64,000 nt of DNA from Takakia lepidozioides (lineage: Eukaryota; Streptophyta; Takakiopsida; Takakiales; Takakiaceae). The stretch is taken from the NCBI GenBank assembly GCA_030704615.1, contig CM060733.1:22010001-22074000 (forward strand), in the 5' to 3' direction. Within the stretch, counting starts at the first letter, position 1. The number at the start of each line of letters is the position of its first letter. Both the position numbers and the translations under genes were made by a program. The notes under the pieces were generated by a model. That model did no database searches, was not told the origin of the DNA, and saw only the letters and a list, made by a program, of their open reading frames with translations. This document shows positions 36,072-46,771 of this stretch, one piece after another.

Positions 36072-36536
36072 TGTGAGTTGTATCAGGAAACTGGCGCGTT
36101 GTGTAAAGGGAGTCACTTATTGTTCGTGGATGGGATAATATCCGGAACTAATGTGTCGTTGTTGGTGGACACAGGAGCGTCGCACTCCTTCATGACGCCA
36201 GCGGCGGCGCAAAAGTTGGGACTCCCGACAAGTGACGTGGGGGCCTCTATTGAGGTGCATTCTGCCAAAGGAGAACCACAATTGGCGACAAGGTTGGCGT
36301 TCGATGTTCCTCTTCAACTGGGGAGTTGGGAGGGACGTGAGAACTTCACCATCTGCGAGATCGATGGAGTGGATCTCATTTTGGGGATGACCTTTTTGAG
36401 CAAATCCGGAGCGGTCATAGATGGCCGCAAGAGAGTAGTCACGCTGCCACGTTGGAATGGTGGCGAGGTCTTACGAGTGTCGGAAATGCCCAAACCCATG
36501 GGAGGGCGAATAAACCTTCTGTCAGCAAGGGAGTGA
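36072..36536 (+). pseudogene. Chromovirus aspartic protease region
   Basis: VDTGASHSFM (about 36162-36195) is the catalytic DTG loop of a retroviral-type aspartic protease. A DLILGMTFL strand follows. The frame ends in TGA at 36534-36536, with a further TAG at 36564-36566 in the same frame as the downstream pol, so protease and RT were probably one polyprotein originally. Confidence 0.9.
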
Positions 36537-36566
36537 GCCGTGGAGGAGGCACACGAGCCCTAGTTT

Positions 36567-39460
36567 TTGCTTTACATTAGAGAAGTGAAGGGAGAAGGCG
36601 ACGGGGAGTCGAGCCCAGATTGGATCAAGGGGATTTTGGAGAAATACCAAGATGTGATGCCGGAGGATTTACCAAGCGGCTTGCCACCGCGAAGAGGAGT
36701 TGACCACAAGATTGAGGTGATACCGGGATCGGAACTGCTCGCCAAGGCGCCATACCGGTTGAGCCACAGAGAGTTGGTCGAGCTGAAGACTCAGCTCAAG
36801 GATCTAATGTCAAAGGGGTACATAAAACCGAGTAAGTCACCTTACGGAGCCCTAGTGCTCTATTCGCAGACAAGAAGGATGGGACGCTGCGGATGTGTGT
36901 CAATTACAGGGCTTTGAATAAGGTGACTATCAAAAACCGGTACCCTTTGCCAAGGATCGATGACCTCTTCGATTGGTTGGCAGGAGCGAAGTATTTCAGC
37001 CGGATCAATTTGCGCTCCGGCTATCATCAAATTCGAGTGGTGGAAGGAGATGAGGAGAAGACAGCGTGCAGGACGAGGTATGGTTCATATGAGTTCTTGG
37101 TGATGCCTTTTGGGCTCACCAATGCACCCGCGACCTTTAGCACGCTGATGAACAGCCTTTTCCAGGAGTGGTTGGATGACTTTGTGATCGTGTACATCGA
37201 CGACATCGTGGTGTACTCGAAAACAAAGGAGGATCACCTGGAGCACCTAAAAAGGGTGTTCCAGAAATTGCGGGAAGGGAAGCTGTACGCCAAAGCTTCA
37301 AAGTGCGAATTCGGGGTCACTAAAGTGGAGTTCCTGGGGCATGTGATTACACAGGATGGGATCAAAATGGATGACAGAAAGGTGAGGGCAATCTTGGACT
37401 GGGAGCCTCCGACTTCGGTCTCGGGAGTGCGATCCTTCCTAGGACTCGCCTCCTATTACCGGAAGTATGTGAGAAATTTCGCCAAGATCGCGGGGCCGCT
37501 GTCGGACCTTCTGTATAAATCAAAAGCCTGGGTATGGAACACCTTTTGTGGCCAAGCTTTTACTGAATTGAAGCAGTGGATGGCGGAAGCTCCAGTCTTG
37601 AAAATCCCGGAGTTCGATCGTCCGTTCGAGATTCATACAGATGCGTCGGACTTCGCGATTGGGGGTGTACTTATGCAAGATGGACGTCCAGTGGCTTACG
37701 AAAGTAAGAAACTGAATGAAGTGGAGCGACGGTGGCCGACGCACGAAAAAAAGATGAAGGCGGTGGTGCATTGCCTTGAGCTTTGGCGCCACTATGTTGG
37801 TTCCAACCCAGTGAAGGGGTTCACGGACAATGTCACAGTGAAGTATTTTGCCACGCAGCCCAAGTTGTCCCCAAAACAACTTAGGTGGCAAGATACTTTG
37901 GCGGTGTTTGACGTGGATATCCAGTACAAGCCGGGACGGGACAATGTGGTGGCTGATGCTTTAAGTAGAAAGCAGCAACTCATGTTGGTGTATAGGGGCG
38001 AGACGGCGCTCCAAAGGAAGATCCGGAAGGCTTGCCGGAAGGATGAGCTGGCGAAGTCCGTGATGCAGGACTTGAGGATGGGGGTTAAATCACAGTTCCA
38101 CTTGCAAAATGGACTACTCCGGTATAAGCAAAAGCGTCTCTACGTGTCGAAGGGAGGGATCAGAGATAGTCTCTTGAGAGAATGCCATGATAGCCTGCTT
38201 GCGGGCCACGGCGGAGCCAAGCGCACTGCGGCACTCTTGAAGAAAGAGTATTTCTGGCCCAAATTGAGGGAGGAGGCAGAGGAGTATGTCCAAACATGCA
38301 CCACATGCCAACAAAACCGGAGCGAGAACAAAAAGCAAGCGGGGCTGTTACAACCCTTGCCGATCCCAGAAGGGACTTGGGAAAGCGTCTCGATGGATTT
38401 CATGACTGCTGTGCCGCTGTCAAAAGGATTCGATGCAATCATGGTGGTGGTGGATAGGTTCAGTAAAATGGGCCATTTCATCCCCACCAAGGAGACGGCA
38501 ACGGCGCAGGAGACAAGGCGACTTTACTTCGCCCACGTCTTAAAGCATCATGGAGTCCCGAAGGATGTTGTCTCGGACCGCGATCCAAAGTTTACGAGTA
38601 AATTTTGGAGGACACTTTGGAAGAAGATGGGGACGAGGCTGAAGATGAGCACCACCTTCCGACCTACGACCGACGGCCAAACGGAAAGAGTGAACTCCGT
38701 AGTGAAGCTGATCTTGCGGAATTACGTGTCGGCAGACCAATCAGACTGGGTGGAACACTTAGACGCGGTAGAGTTCTGTTACAATAACACAAAACACTCC
38801 GCAACGGGAGTTTTCCCTTTCGTATTGGTCTATGGAAAAGCACCTCCGGTGCCGACAAGTTGGGCCGCCCAGGACGTTGAGGAACCGGCAGTAGCGGCGG
38901 TACTGGAAGAACGCGAGCGTTTGTTGAAGCTCGCAAAGTACAACATTGCCAAAGCTAGGAAATGGTATGAAAGGCAGGCGAATCGGAAGCGGAGGGAAGT
39001 GAAGTTTGAGGCAGGCACGGAGGTCTGGTTGAACATCAAGAATTTCCGACTACCTCCGGAAGTGAGTCCGAAGTTCGTACCTCCGTATGCGGGATCCTTT
39101 TGCATCCGGAAGGTTATGAATGAGGATGTGTATGAATTGGAGCTGCCGGCAAACAGCAAGGTGCACCCAGTATTCCACGTCTCCCTTTTGAAGCCTTACT
39201 TCAAAGATGAAGCGCGTCCGAATCGGCATCAAGTGTTGCGTCCGCCACCTGTACTGTTGGATCATGAAAATGAACCTGAGTATGAGGTGGAGGCAGTGCT
39301 TAAGTTGAGGAGGTTCAAGAACCGAGAAACGGAGTATCTCGTGAAATGGAAGGGCTATCATCATGTGGAGGCATCTTGGGTGCGTGCCTCAGAAATGGGA
39401 AACGCATCCGAGGCGGTTACAGCGTTTGAAGGGCGACCTCAAAAGCGGAAGAACCGTTGA
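36567..39460 (+). pseudogene. Chromovirus pol: RT, RNase H, integrase, chromodomain
   Basis: The reverse transcriptase start (to about 36860) is one frame off the rest: the copy at 5.8 kb reads [10 protein letters not shown], where this one has a two-base gain near 36858-36868. The 855-residue frame that follows has the RT box YIDDI (about residues 100-105), RNase H ([11 protein letters not shown]), a zinc-binding HHCC region ending CTTCQQNRS, the integrase core with [14 protein letters not shown] and DGQTERVN, and a chromodomain [18 protein letters not shown]...EYLVKWKGY near the C-terminus. This places it in the chromovirus branch of Ty3/gypsy, whose chromodomain directs insertion to particular chromatin. 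Within these 855 codons there is no stop, so this portion is well preserved. Confidence 0.95.
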
Positions 39461-40365
39461 TGGGGACATCAACCTTGGAGCGTGAGGGAGGATTGCATGC
39501 TTGCATGCTTAGCCCGGCTTAGCTAGCTCAAGAATCCGATTGCAAAAACTTATATTGTACAAAATTTGTTATAAAGGAAGTGGTTTCCAAATGTTGTGCG
39601 TCCTATTTTGTATGGAATGGTGATGCATGGTATGGTTGGCTAGTGTGTAGAATGCATGCTAGCTTACAAAAGTGGGAGAGGTAAATTGGGTTAATCGTGT
39701 GTTTGCGCAGTGCCGAAATCGGGTGACTCCCATCCAAGGAAACTTGCGTCTTCTTTGGGAGTTCACGTGCTAGTGCGCACCTAGCGCGTGCACGTATTAT
39801 AACTGTGCTACCGAGGGGGTTGTCTTGTAGTGCGGGCTAAGGCGGAAGCTACGTGCTTCCGTTCACGTACTATAATCGTGTAGCCTTGGGACGAAGTCGT
39901 AGTGCGGCTTCGGCGTGTTCCCGTACCTCAGGCCAACATTCCAAGGCGGACCCAATTGTAGTGATTGGGGCGCACGGTTGGTTCAAGGTTATCTTCCTAG
40001 TCAAAGAGGGTTCGAGGTGAACCCTTGCTCAAGGTGATGCCCAAAGCGGCATCATGAGCGGTCGCAAGCAATGTTGTTGCAGTAAGGCGATTCGATCCTC
40101 GGGGAGGATCGTTCCTTGGCCTTGAAGTAGGCCAAGAAGAGTGCACTGGGAGGAGCTTGAGAGGCTCCACCCTTGGCCGGGACTTGGAGGAAGTCGGCCG
40201 AACTAGCTAGTAGAGAGTAGAGTCAAGTGTAGGGTTTGGTTCTTTGCCATGGGACGCCATGGTGCGGAAACAAACTCCTTGATGTGGGATGCCACAGCTT
40301 GGATGTTTGTTTCTACAAAATGGACAAGTCGATGAGGACATCGACTCCCTATTGGTAGGGGTGTG
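39461..40365 (+). other. Long noncoding 3' region of the chromovirus
   Basis: About 905 bases lie between the pol stop and the 3' LTR with no ORF of note. The purine-rich stretch GGTAGGGGTGTG directly before the LTR (about 40354-40365) may be the polypurine tract. No gene was recognised. Confidence 0.6.
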
Positions 40366-41092
40366 TGTCGCGGCCCTTTGCCTTGAGGGCAGGGGGTCGG
40401 GACACAGACAGGGCTGCCCCTGTGGTGGGGGCAGTAGCAGCGATAGGTACGGGGGCTGAGGCACCCTTGAGTGCCCAAGGCACTCAAGGAGGCGGAGGCG
40501 CTCACTAGGCGGAGCCCCGCACTCCGGGTTGCGGTGGGGGTGGCTCCACAAGGGGTGGTGGTAGCTTAGCGGGACTTAGTGGGGGTGGCATAGGACTCAC
40601 CATGGGGTGGAGACCTCGTGGTGGGAGTCGTGGGGAGTCTTGGGACTCATCACGGCCCAATGGGGACGTGGTGAGTGGGCCAAGACTCACCGCGACTCAC
40701 CACCGGGAGTCGAGGGTCTTCGTGGTGGTTCATCATAAAATGGCAGGGTTGTTTGTGAAACCCCCGCGGACAGCTACAAAAGTATATATAAGGGGAGTAG
40801 TAACCCCGAGAACGGTGCAAGCCCGTTGGTGACCAAGAACTAGTGAGTAAGCGAGCGAGCCGGAAAGCGACCAAAGAGTGGGGAGCTGATCCGGACTGCC
40901 ATCTACCAAAGGGAATTGCCACTAGGCCCAAATTGGTGGAGGGTCTTTTGGGAGATCGAAGGGGGACCGTTATGTCCCGGTGAGCAGCCGAAGCTCCAAG
41001 TTGGCCCGGCGGCCAGGTTGGGAGTCAGGCACGCGCATCAAAGCAAGTAACTATGACTTGAAGGGGAGCTTACCGAAGTGAGGTGCGCGACA
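40366..41092 (+). repeat. 3' LTR
   Basis: It begins TGTCGCGG and ends GTGCGCGACA. It is collinear with the 5' LTR and followed by the GTACG duplication at 41093-41097. Confidence 0.95.
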
Positions 41093-41829
41093 GTACGTGG
41101 CCATAGCTGATCCCGCCCTTGGTGCCGATTTTCTGGTGGAGGTGGGGAAGCACTACTCCCGCGCTCTAAAGCCCACGATGACATTAGAGAAGATGCATTG
41201 TCTAGCCACATCCTGTGTGGATGCAACAGAAAAGGTTATACATTCTTAACCAAATTGTCGTGGCATCAATTCGTTTTTGTGGTGTTTGGCGCTTACTAAT
41301 ATGCTAGGTGGTTGGACAGACCCGGTGGCTCCAAATTTGGAATGGTTCCCAAAGTACAAGGGACATGTGGAGCTTCCCCAAACCCGACAAATTGTCTGAC
41401 CCCACATTCAACATGTGGATGAACCGCATGACATGGTGGTTTCAGGTACTTTCCCACGCTTCATTTGGCGCTTCTACGCTTGTATCGGATGGATTTATTG
41501 TATTTTTTGAGGAAAGCGGTCTGATGGAGAATCTCCACAGGTGCCGACGAATGCGCAAGAGCAACTTGACACACAAGCACATCAGTTCAAGCTGGAGATT
41601 TCTAGTGAAACAGAGAGCCTACGCGACTATGTGACGAGGTACTTTCTGTTCTACAAAACCGACCTATTCTTTCGAGAGATACCCCATGCCCGCCGAAGCC
41701 ACAAGTTCACCGACCAGCCGAACGCGGACAAAGCGGCAATGCGCCTTCTGTACAGGTACATACGTTGTGCCTTTCTTTTTAGTCCCAACATTTCCAAGAT
41801 GTAAGAGGCCTTATGTGGCGCATGAAAAT

Positions 41830-42600
41830 TAGTTGTGGTCCTAGGAAAAATGGCGCCGAATTTCCGAATTCGGGCCCTGGGGGATGGTTGTCCAGGGGGT
41901 GGCTGGCACTCAGTCCGGAAATTCGGCGCCGAATTTCCAGTTGAGGGCCCCGAAAATGGCTAAGTCCCTGGGGTGGCTGGCACCGAATCCGGAAATTCAG
42001 CGCCATTTTTTCCAGATCCGGGCAAAGTCAGCTCTGGGACTTAGCCATTTTCGGGCCCAACCTGGGAAAATGGCGCCGAATATCCAGTGCAGGGCCCTGA
42101 AAATGGCTAAGTCCCTACAGTGGCAGGCACCAAAACCGGATATTCGGCGCCATTTTTCCAGTTCCGGGCCCAGTCAATTCTGGGACTTAGCCATTTTCGG
42201 GCCCAACCAGGGAAAATGGCGCCGAATTTCCAGTGCACAGCCCTGAAAATGGCTAAGTCCCTTTAGAGGCGGGCACCTCAACTGGAAATTCGACGCCATT
42301 TTTCCAGTTCCGGGACTTAGCCATTTTCGGCCCCAACCTGGGAAAATGTCGCCGGTTTTCCAGTGCAGGGCCCCGAAAATGGCTAAGTCCCTAGTGTGGC
42401 AGGCATCGAAACCGGAAATTCGGCGCCATTTTTCCAGTTGCGGCCCCAGTTAGGGAAAATGGGAAAATGGGAAAATGGCGCCGAATTTCCAGTTGAGGGC
42501 CCCGAAAATGGCCAAGTCCCTGGAGTGGCTGGCACCGAAACTGGAAATTTGGCGCCATTTTTCCAGTTCCGGGCCTAGTCATTTTCATTCCCTAAAATTT
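41830..42600. repeat. Palindromic repeat array inside an intron
   Basis: Units carry GAAAATGGCGCCGAATTTCC, CCCGAAAATGGCTAAGTCCC, and the reverse forms GGAAATTCGGCGCCATTTTT and GGGACTTAGCCATTTTCGGG. About eight palindromic centres occur between 41855 and 42560. The array sits between the exons ending at 41755 and starting at 42644 and shares its GGCGCC core, but not its linkers, with the array at 28.8-29.9 kb. Confidence 0.85.
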
Positions 42601-43773
42601 ACCTCGTTCCCGGGACCTCATTCTGTGTGTTTCTTGAATGCAGGTACTGCAAGTTCTCCCTTTTGGAGAAATGACATCTGCCCTTTGAGCCGCCATTCTT
42701 CCTCGCATGGAGGAACCCTGGGGGCTGACTCCATGTACACTGACGTTATTGTGAAGGACTGACATCTGGAACATTTGCGCGACTGCCCTTGGTATGTGGA
42801 CCTTCCGCCCAGCTCGCTCGACCCATCCGAGTTTCAATTGAAGCTGGATGCTGAGGCTCGACCAAACCGGGCTTCGCTGCCTCCGCTGGGTCCAAAGGAG
42901 GCGAGAGCGCTTGCCCAGTCCAGGAAAGCGGCAGAGCTTGCTCAGGCAGGTATTCAAGAGAAATTGAATGAGAAGAATAAAGGACAAAAGAAAATGACAC
43001 GGAAACATGGGAGTACAGTAATCCCCAAAAAACAGAAAACCACCGGGGCACCAGAGGAGGCGCACGAGGGGCCCCAAGGGAGTGACTCCGACGACGACTT
43101 TGTGCAAGGTCCTGCGACTGCTGCTGCTGGTACCAAGTCACCGGTCGTCCGGGTTCCCAAGTCAGTTCGGACTGGGACTGGCTCTGCCAAGAAGTTGGCA
43201 TTTGAGGGCGAGCCTACACGGCGGTATTCGGCGGTGACGTTTCCGAAGAGGCCAAAGCTAGAACCCCCAACTATCATCCAATGTGTCAATGAGAGCTTCC
43301 TTGACACTCTGGTTGCCAAGGCGAAGAAGGTGGCACACAACAAGTCTGTGGAGGATCAGAAGGGGAAAGCCAAGAAGAGGGCTCCCAGTACAGAGCCTAA
43401 AGACACCCCTGGTTTTAAATCCATGATGGAATTCTTCACGGATGTGAGCACGGATTGCAAGAGCACTCGGGGTGGGGGGGTTGAGGTGGAGAGAGCCTGC
43501 GATATGATTCTCCTCGATATTCCAGATGGGGAGCTACTAGAGGGCCTGGATGGTGTGCCCACCTGGAACAGGTTTACTGAGGACTACTGGAGAGCTGGGT
43601 TTGGGCTAGCGGGGATGCTCCTGGATGACGGTGGATGTATGGTGGTCCTTGCCACAAGAGGGAAGACCATAGACGATGTTGTGGCAAGGTGGACACCGAA
43701 AAGTGTCACCCCGGTCCTCCTCAAAAAATGGTTCTGCATCAATACGCAGGGGTTGCAAACAGAGGGCCAGAGT

Positions 43774-43861
43774 ATAAGTTATCAGTCTATTGCATTCATT
43801 TCATATTGTGGTGTATCTGAACTAGACCCTGGAGTTGATCCCTCTTTTGTTGGATGTGTAG
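43774..43861 (+). other. Intron with mutated donor in the methyltransferase-like gene
   Basis: The 19.6-kb copy has AGAGT|GTAAGTTATC at this point, while here it reads AGAGT|ATAAGTTATC. The acceptor GGATGTGTAG|ACATT is intact. Splicing here joins GQS to TLVFEAYCF in frame, which supports this intron in the ancestral gene. Confidence 0.6.
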
Positions 43862-44126
43862 ACATTGGTGTTTGAGGCATATTGTTTTGTGAAGAGAGGG
43901 TCTACGTTCAAATTCCGCAACGACGGTCGTCTTGTTGATGCCGCTGGGGACCCTGTTACCTACGATGTCCTTTACAACTATGTGCCCCACTCCAGTATGC
44001 CGAAGGACACAAAGACAGGCAAACCATGGCGGTACAGCTGGACCCGGAGCCCTGCTTTCATCCAAACCCTCATGGAGACGTGCTCGGATGTCCAAGGGCA
44101 GATTCTTGACCTCACATGCAGCACGG

Positions 44127-44210
44127 GTAAGCCTTCACGTGCACATTTTGTCCCCTGGCCCGATTGCAATTGCATGCCGCATGCTACTAACCGCCCGCTT
44201 TGTCCCTCAG
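44127..44210 (+). other. 84-bp intron with perfect branch site
   Basis: Donor ACGG|GTAAGCC, acceptor CCCTCAG|GTGC and CTACTAAC at 44183-44190. It splits the motif I region between the codons for STG and ASM. Its length is a multiple of three, so retention would keep the frame. Confidence 0.85.
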
Positions 44211-44999
44211 GTGCTTCAATGTGGGCAGGGACGTTGTCCGACATGCATGTCTTCGCCTTCGAGCCAGATACTGCCCTCCACAACTCCGAACTTGCAGCGG
44301 CTGAACGTCTGCCGAAAGAGGAAGAGGCATCCTCGGAGGATGAGGAAGAATCCGACAAGGAGCAGGGGGAGGTACAAGTTGGGATCGAGGTCGAAGAGCC
44401 CCCGGTTTACGAGTGAGTGGTCGCATTGTAAGTTGCCTCCTGATTTCGTGAGGCACCTCCCTTCGCTCTCTTATTTCATTGAAAGACCATTTTTTGCTTC
44501 TGCTGGTATTGACATTCTTAAAGTGGATTTGTTCTTACTGCATGATGCCAAGTACTATAGGAGGGACGTCTACACCGTAGTTCATGGGCAGGAGGAACGT
44601 GTTTTTTTTTGCCACGGGGATTTCATGCCTGGTCCAGAAAGGGACTACATCCTTCCTACTTATGTTGCCCGGCTTGCTTCGGTGTCCATTAGGAGGTCTT
44701 CCAAACCTAGTCGTGTACAACAGATTTTAGACGAGGCAAGCCTCAAGAAAATGAAGATGAGGGAGGAGGCAGCAGCTATTAGAGCCCGTCAGGCTCGTAG
44801 ATTTGTCTTGGATTCTGGTGAGGAAAGTGGGGGAGAAGAGGCAGAAGATTCCCACGAGGTGAGGTGGACAGTCCCCCAAGGAGAGGACGGAATTTTTGAG
44901 AGGCATAGTGGAACTGATGCATCACAAAGCTCGGAGGATGGGGGGGATTAGGGGGATGAGGAGGCAGGCAGGGCAAGTTCCTCGGAGGGTGTAGGAGAG

Positions 45000-46600
45000 T
45001 AGTGCCCATTCCAGCTATGACAGTTACGACACACTTGTATAGATGTGGCTTGCCACAAAATTTGCATTAAAATGTTGCATTTCATTGCTATGACGAGTCC
45101 ACTGGTGCCAAATTCCAACTTGATATGACCCTATTTCCGTGCCTCCTAACCCTATTTCTGTGGACACACAATGGTCCGCTCATGCTTTTTTTTTTTTCCG
45201 CTCATGCTCATGCCGCTCATGAAATAGCAACCCCCTTTTGAACATCGCCTTGGTGGACAACCAATGCTTGTGGGAGTGCGACAGCCCCGGAAACAAGCGC
45301 AAAGGTCCATGGTGACATCATCAAAGCTGGAATTGTACGGTATGTACCGTACCCTAGTGGCCAACAATGCGTGTGCAGGCTTGGCAGCCCTAAAAATAGG
45401 CAAAGCGGTCCACAGTGACATGTTCAAAGCTGAAATTGTACTATTTGTCATTTAGAACAATGTCTTAGGGACCAGCAACATGTGTGCGATGGATTTGTAC
45501 TAGATGGATTTGTACTATTAGAGATGAATGCTGCTATCGCTGCTCAGAGTGAGAAAGAAAGAAGGAAGAGAAATGGGTCTTACCTTGTAAAGATTGTAAA
45601 CAATAGTGGTACAGAGAATGGCAAAGAGAATTATGTCTTAATTAAACAGGGAGGTCTCACTTAGACATTGGAAGTTTGGCTTTCAAGAGGGAAGAATGCT
45701 ACATTTGTATATGGGGTTTTTGGCATTTCAGGAAGCAACTATTAGGGCAGCATTTTAAGTTCAGGTTTCACTAGGTTTTACTGCAATAGATTGTCCTCAG
45801 GAGATAAAGATAAAGATTCTTTAACATCCAGTGAATTTACAGAGCCTACTGAGAGAGGGGCTGCAATTTTGCATGCGTGGGGTCTGTAGATGGAAAGCAT
45901 CCAGGGTGCGACCCCTCCTTTTCGGGAGGAGGGAGTTCTCGTTCACCTTGGTGCATTACGTTGTCCTTCCATGATGCTGTTAGGATGGAGGTGGCTATAA
46001 GGGACAAGTGCCCTCACAAGATTGACATAAGGGCTGTTTACAATGCTGATGTAAGATTCTTATGTCAAGTCTGTAGTATATGGGGAGCCATCACTGAGCA
46101 TAGCTACTTCAGTTGTGGGAAACCATGAAGATAGCAGTCCACTTAAGGTTACCTGATTCTTTCATTGAATTTCTGCACCTGTCAGCAAATACGTAGTTGT
46201 TTTTCCTGGAGTGAATAACGTTTACAAGACGAACAGCCAGTGGATAAATGATTTGTTTGATGATGATGCACAAGACACGTTCCTGTCTAGCGAGGGTGTG
46301 AAGAGTTCTTCTCATATGGTTTCCTAGTGTGAATCTACATTAAAGTTTTGCATTTGAAACTTGGGTTTTTAAGTCTACGTTACAGACATGGAGCAGTGAG
46401 GATGATGACTTGTCTCTTCACTACATCTCAATTTATGGCTGCATACTGATTGACTGTAGTGGTGCTGCAGCCTGCTAAGAGGACAACATATTCAAGCCTG
46501 GGAGCAGACCGAGTCTTCTCTCCTGGAGAGGGAGCTTGTTTCTGACATTGTGAGTTTCTGGCCCTGATCTGAAAGTTCTATGTGCATGTGACAGAAATAT
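45000..46600. other. No recognisable gene; partial tandem duplication
   Basis: A segment around 45305-45375 (GTGACATCATCAAAGCTGGA type) is repeated in diverged form at about 45409-45490. A short ORF at 45877-46128 has a few Cys residues but no recognised family. Confidence 0.35.
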
Positions 46601-46605
46601 ATCAA

Positions 46606-46771
46606 CAAAAAAAGCATATGAGAAGACTCATAGGAACGGGACACCACCCAGGAACCGGGGAGAAGAGTATGCCACACCCATCAGTAGCAAGATTCGACCC
46701 CAGAATCGTCTCGGTCGCACTTAGTGCACTTAGCCAACTGAGCTACCGACTGTTGGTTTTTAATTTCCGAA
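46606..46771 (-). repeat. tRNA-derived SINE, copy 1
   Basis: On the minus strand it starts TTCGGAAATTAAAAACC, then has an A box TAGCTCAGTTGG (46734-46745) and a B box GGGGTCGAATC (46691-46701), and ends in a T-rich tail near 46606. It cannot fold as a functional tRNA with standard spacing, so I call it a retroposed SINE. Confidence 0.72.

Larger units (their letters stand above)
33389..41092 (+). mobile_element. Ty3/gypsy chromovirus, 7.7 kb, inserted in a gene exon
   Basis: The element has two LTRs (33389-34114 and 40366-41092), a primer-binding site, gag, aspartic protease, reverse transcriptase, RNase H, integrase and a C-terminal chromodomain. The 5-bp duplications GTACG flank it. The LTRs differ at roughly 20 of about 727 positions by eye, so the insertion is not recent. 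Frame-disrupting lesions: TAG at 34719, an antisense solo LTR at 35340-36066, TGA at 36534, TAG at 36564 and a frame change near 36860. The element cannot make its own full polyprotein. Confidence 0.95.
41093..44951 (+). pseudogene. 3' half of the ParB-like/methyltransferase-like gene
   Basis: After the element the interrupted exon continues in frame (to 41234), then come exons 41308-41445, 41541-41755, 42644-43773, 43862-44126 and 44211-44416. Downstream coding-like sequence reaches 44951, but its first splice is uncertain. The domain at 43215-44400 keeps the order expected of beta-class N4/N6 DNA methyltransferases: motif IV position DMILLDIPDGE, a GGCMVVLATRG strand, motif VIII position CFVKRGSTFKF, a motif X-like helix, then motif I ILDLTCSTG before the intron and ASMWAG...FAFEPD after it. 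The usual (D/N/S)PP(Y/F/W) is replaced by DIPD. Lesions: TGA at 42672 in the frame continued from the preceding exon, TGA at 42760, a frame change between them, and a GT-to-AT donor at 43774. It looks dead. Confidence 0.65.

Noticed and set aside
42775-43875. Single-exon gene of 366 codons
   Set aside because: Comparison with the 19.6-kb copy and the splice sites shows that it is one exon of a larger gene, and its last codons are read-through into an intron.
46681-46745. tRNA gene on the minus strand (A and B boxes present)
   Set aside because: The sequence repeats at 47.6 kb with long shared 5' and 3' extensions and a T-rich tail, and the arms do not pair as a tRNA should. A SINE fits better.
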